NCBI GenBank assembly: GCA_002398565.1
Contig: DGZP01000018.1
Location: 28,439-92,438 of the forward strand
DNA from: Proteiniphilum sp. UBA4977
GTDB lineage: Bacteria; Bacteroidota; Bacteroidia; Bacteroidales; Dysgonomonadaceae
DNA: 64,000 bases
Direction: 5' to 3'
Under the pieces are notes generated by a model. It did no database searches. It was not told the origin of the DNA and saw only the letters and a program-made list of their open reading frames with translations. Each line of letters starts with the position of its first letter. Within the stretch, counting starts at the first letter, position 1. Position numbers and translations under genes: made by a program. Below are positions 63,626 through 64,000 of the stretch, piece after piece.

Positions 63626-64000
63626 TCTTAAGTATACATTTAAAGGACATTGCGGTTGATTTTTTTAAAAAAAGTCGTTCATTTTTCTCTTCTTTCAATA
63701 TACTTACCAACATCCTTCATTTTTTTCAATTGTGTTTTTAATTCTCCGTTTGTTGACAAGAATATCATAATTTTCATATTTAAGACTATTTCTATTATTT
63801 TTAATTGTTTGTTAAATTTATAATGATCATTGGTTTTTTCAGGAATACAAATAAAATCAAAAACTATAATGCGATTAATTCAAAAATAAAACTGATCCAT
63901 GATTATTATACGTAGTTTTTCTTAATAATAATTAGTTCAAAGTAATTGAATTTAGTCCGCAAGAAATACTATTTTCATCTCAAAATATAATAAAAATTTA
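63626..64000. other. 375-bp non-coding region upstream of the first SusC gene
   Basis: Very AT-rich with homopolymer tracts and no credible gene. One minus-strand -7-like octamer (TATTTTTG, complement of 63881-63888) occurs, without a -33 TTTG at the right distance. It probably contains the promoter and regulator-binding sites of the SusC-SusD operon, but no site can be fixed by eye. Confidence 0.5.

Overview
The window looks like chromosomal DNA of a member of the Bacteroidota, most likely order Bacteroidales and possibly the Dysgonomonadaceae (the family is a guess). The reasons are four SusC/SusD pairs, a hybrid two-component system, many Bacteroidetes-type lipoproteins, the absence of Shine-Dalgarno sequences, and -7 elements of the TAnnTTTG type. 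No rRNA, CRISPR array, phage gene or transposase was seen.

Region 1 (about 0.1-6.6 kb, all minus strand) is a compact redox cluster. It reads from a membrane tetraheme NapC/NirT-like cytochrome fused to a SUMF1/FGE-like domain, through a Tat-type Gfo/Idh/MocA oxidoreductase lipoprotein and a Tat-type sugar isomerase/epimerase-like TIM barrel, to a ResB-CcsA fusion for cytochrome c assembly. I regard this as the best candidate for a poorly described system: an envelope sugar-oxidation module wired to a cytochrome.

Region 2 (6.8-16 kb) is housekeeping. The minus strand carries transketolase, RpiB and an S41 peptidase. The plus strand carries a SPOUT rRNA methyltransferase, then a DUF151 nuclease-like protein, RsmE, an M81 peptidase lipoprotein and endonuclease III. 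tRNA-His lies between these on the minus strand with a clear promoter element and terminator. A NIPSNAP protein follows.

Region 3 (16.2-63.6 kb, all minus strand) is a large polysaccharide utilization locus, about 47 kb. In transcription order (right to left) it holds SusC/SusD, SusC/SusD, a DUF1735-type lipoprotein, GH2 and a sulfatase. After a 358-bp gap come SusC/SusD, SusC/SusD, a SusE-like lipoprotein, a sulfatase, a SusD remnant, four more sulfatases, a GH43-like enzyme, a clan GH-A-like TIM barrel, a DUF4965 (GtaA-type) protein, the HTCS regulator, a second GH2, a second GH43 and an aldose 1-epimerase. All six sulfatases are serine-type, so they need a radical-SAM maturase that is not in the window. 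The enzyme set (two GH2, two GH43, six sulfatases, GalM, no polysaccharide lyase, no obvious endo-hydrolase) fits removal of sulfate and trimming of a sulfated galactose-, arabinose- or related hetero-polysaccharide. The exact substrate cannot be read from sequence.

Three intergenic spacers in the locus share a dispersed hairpin-forming repeat just 5' of a start codon. One spacer keeps only the C-terminal tail of a lost SusD gene. Together these point to assembly of the locus by recombination and gene loss.
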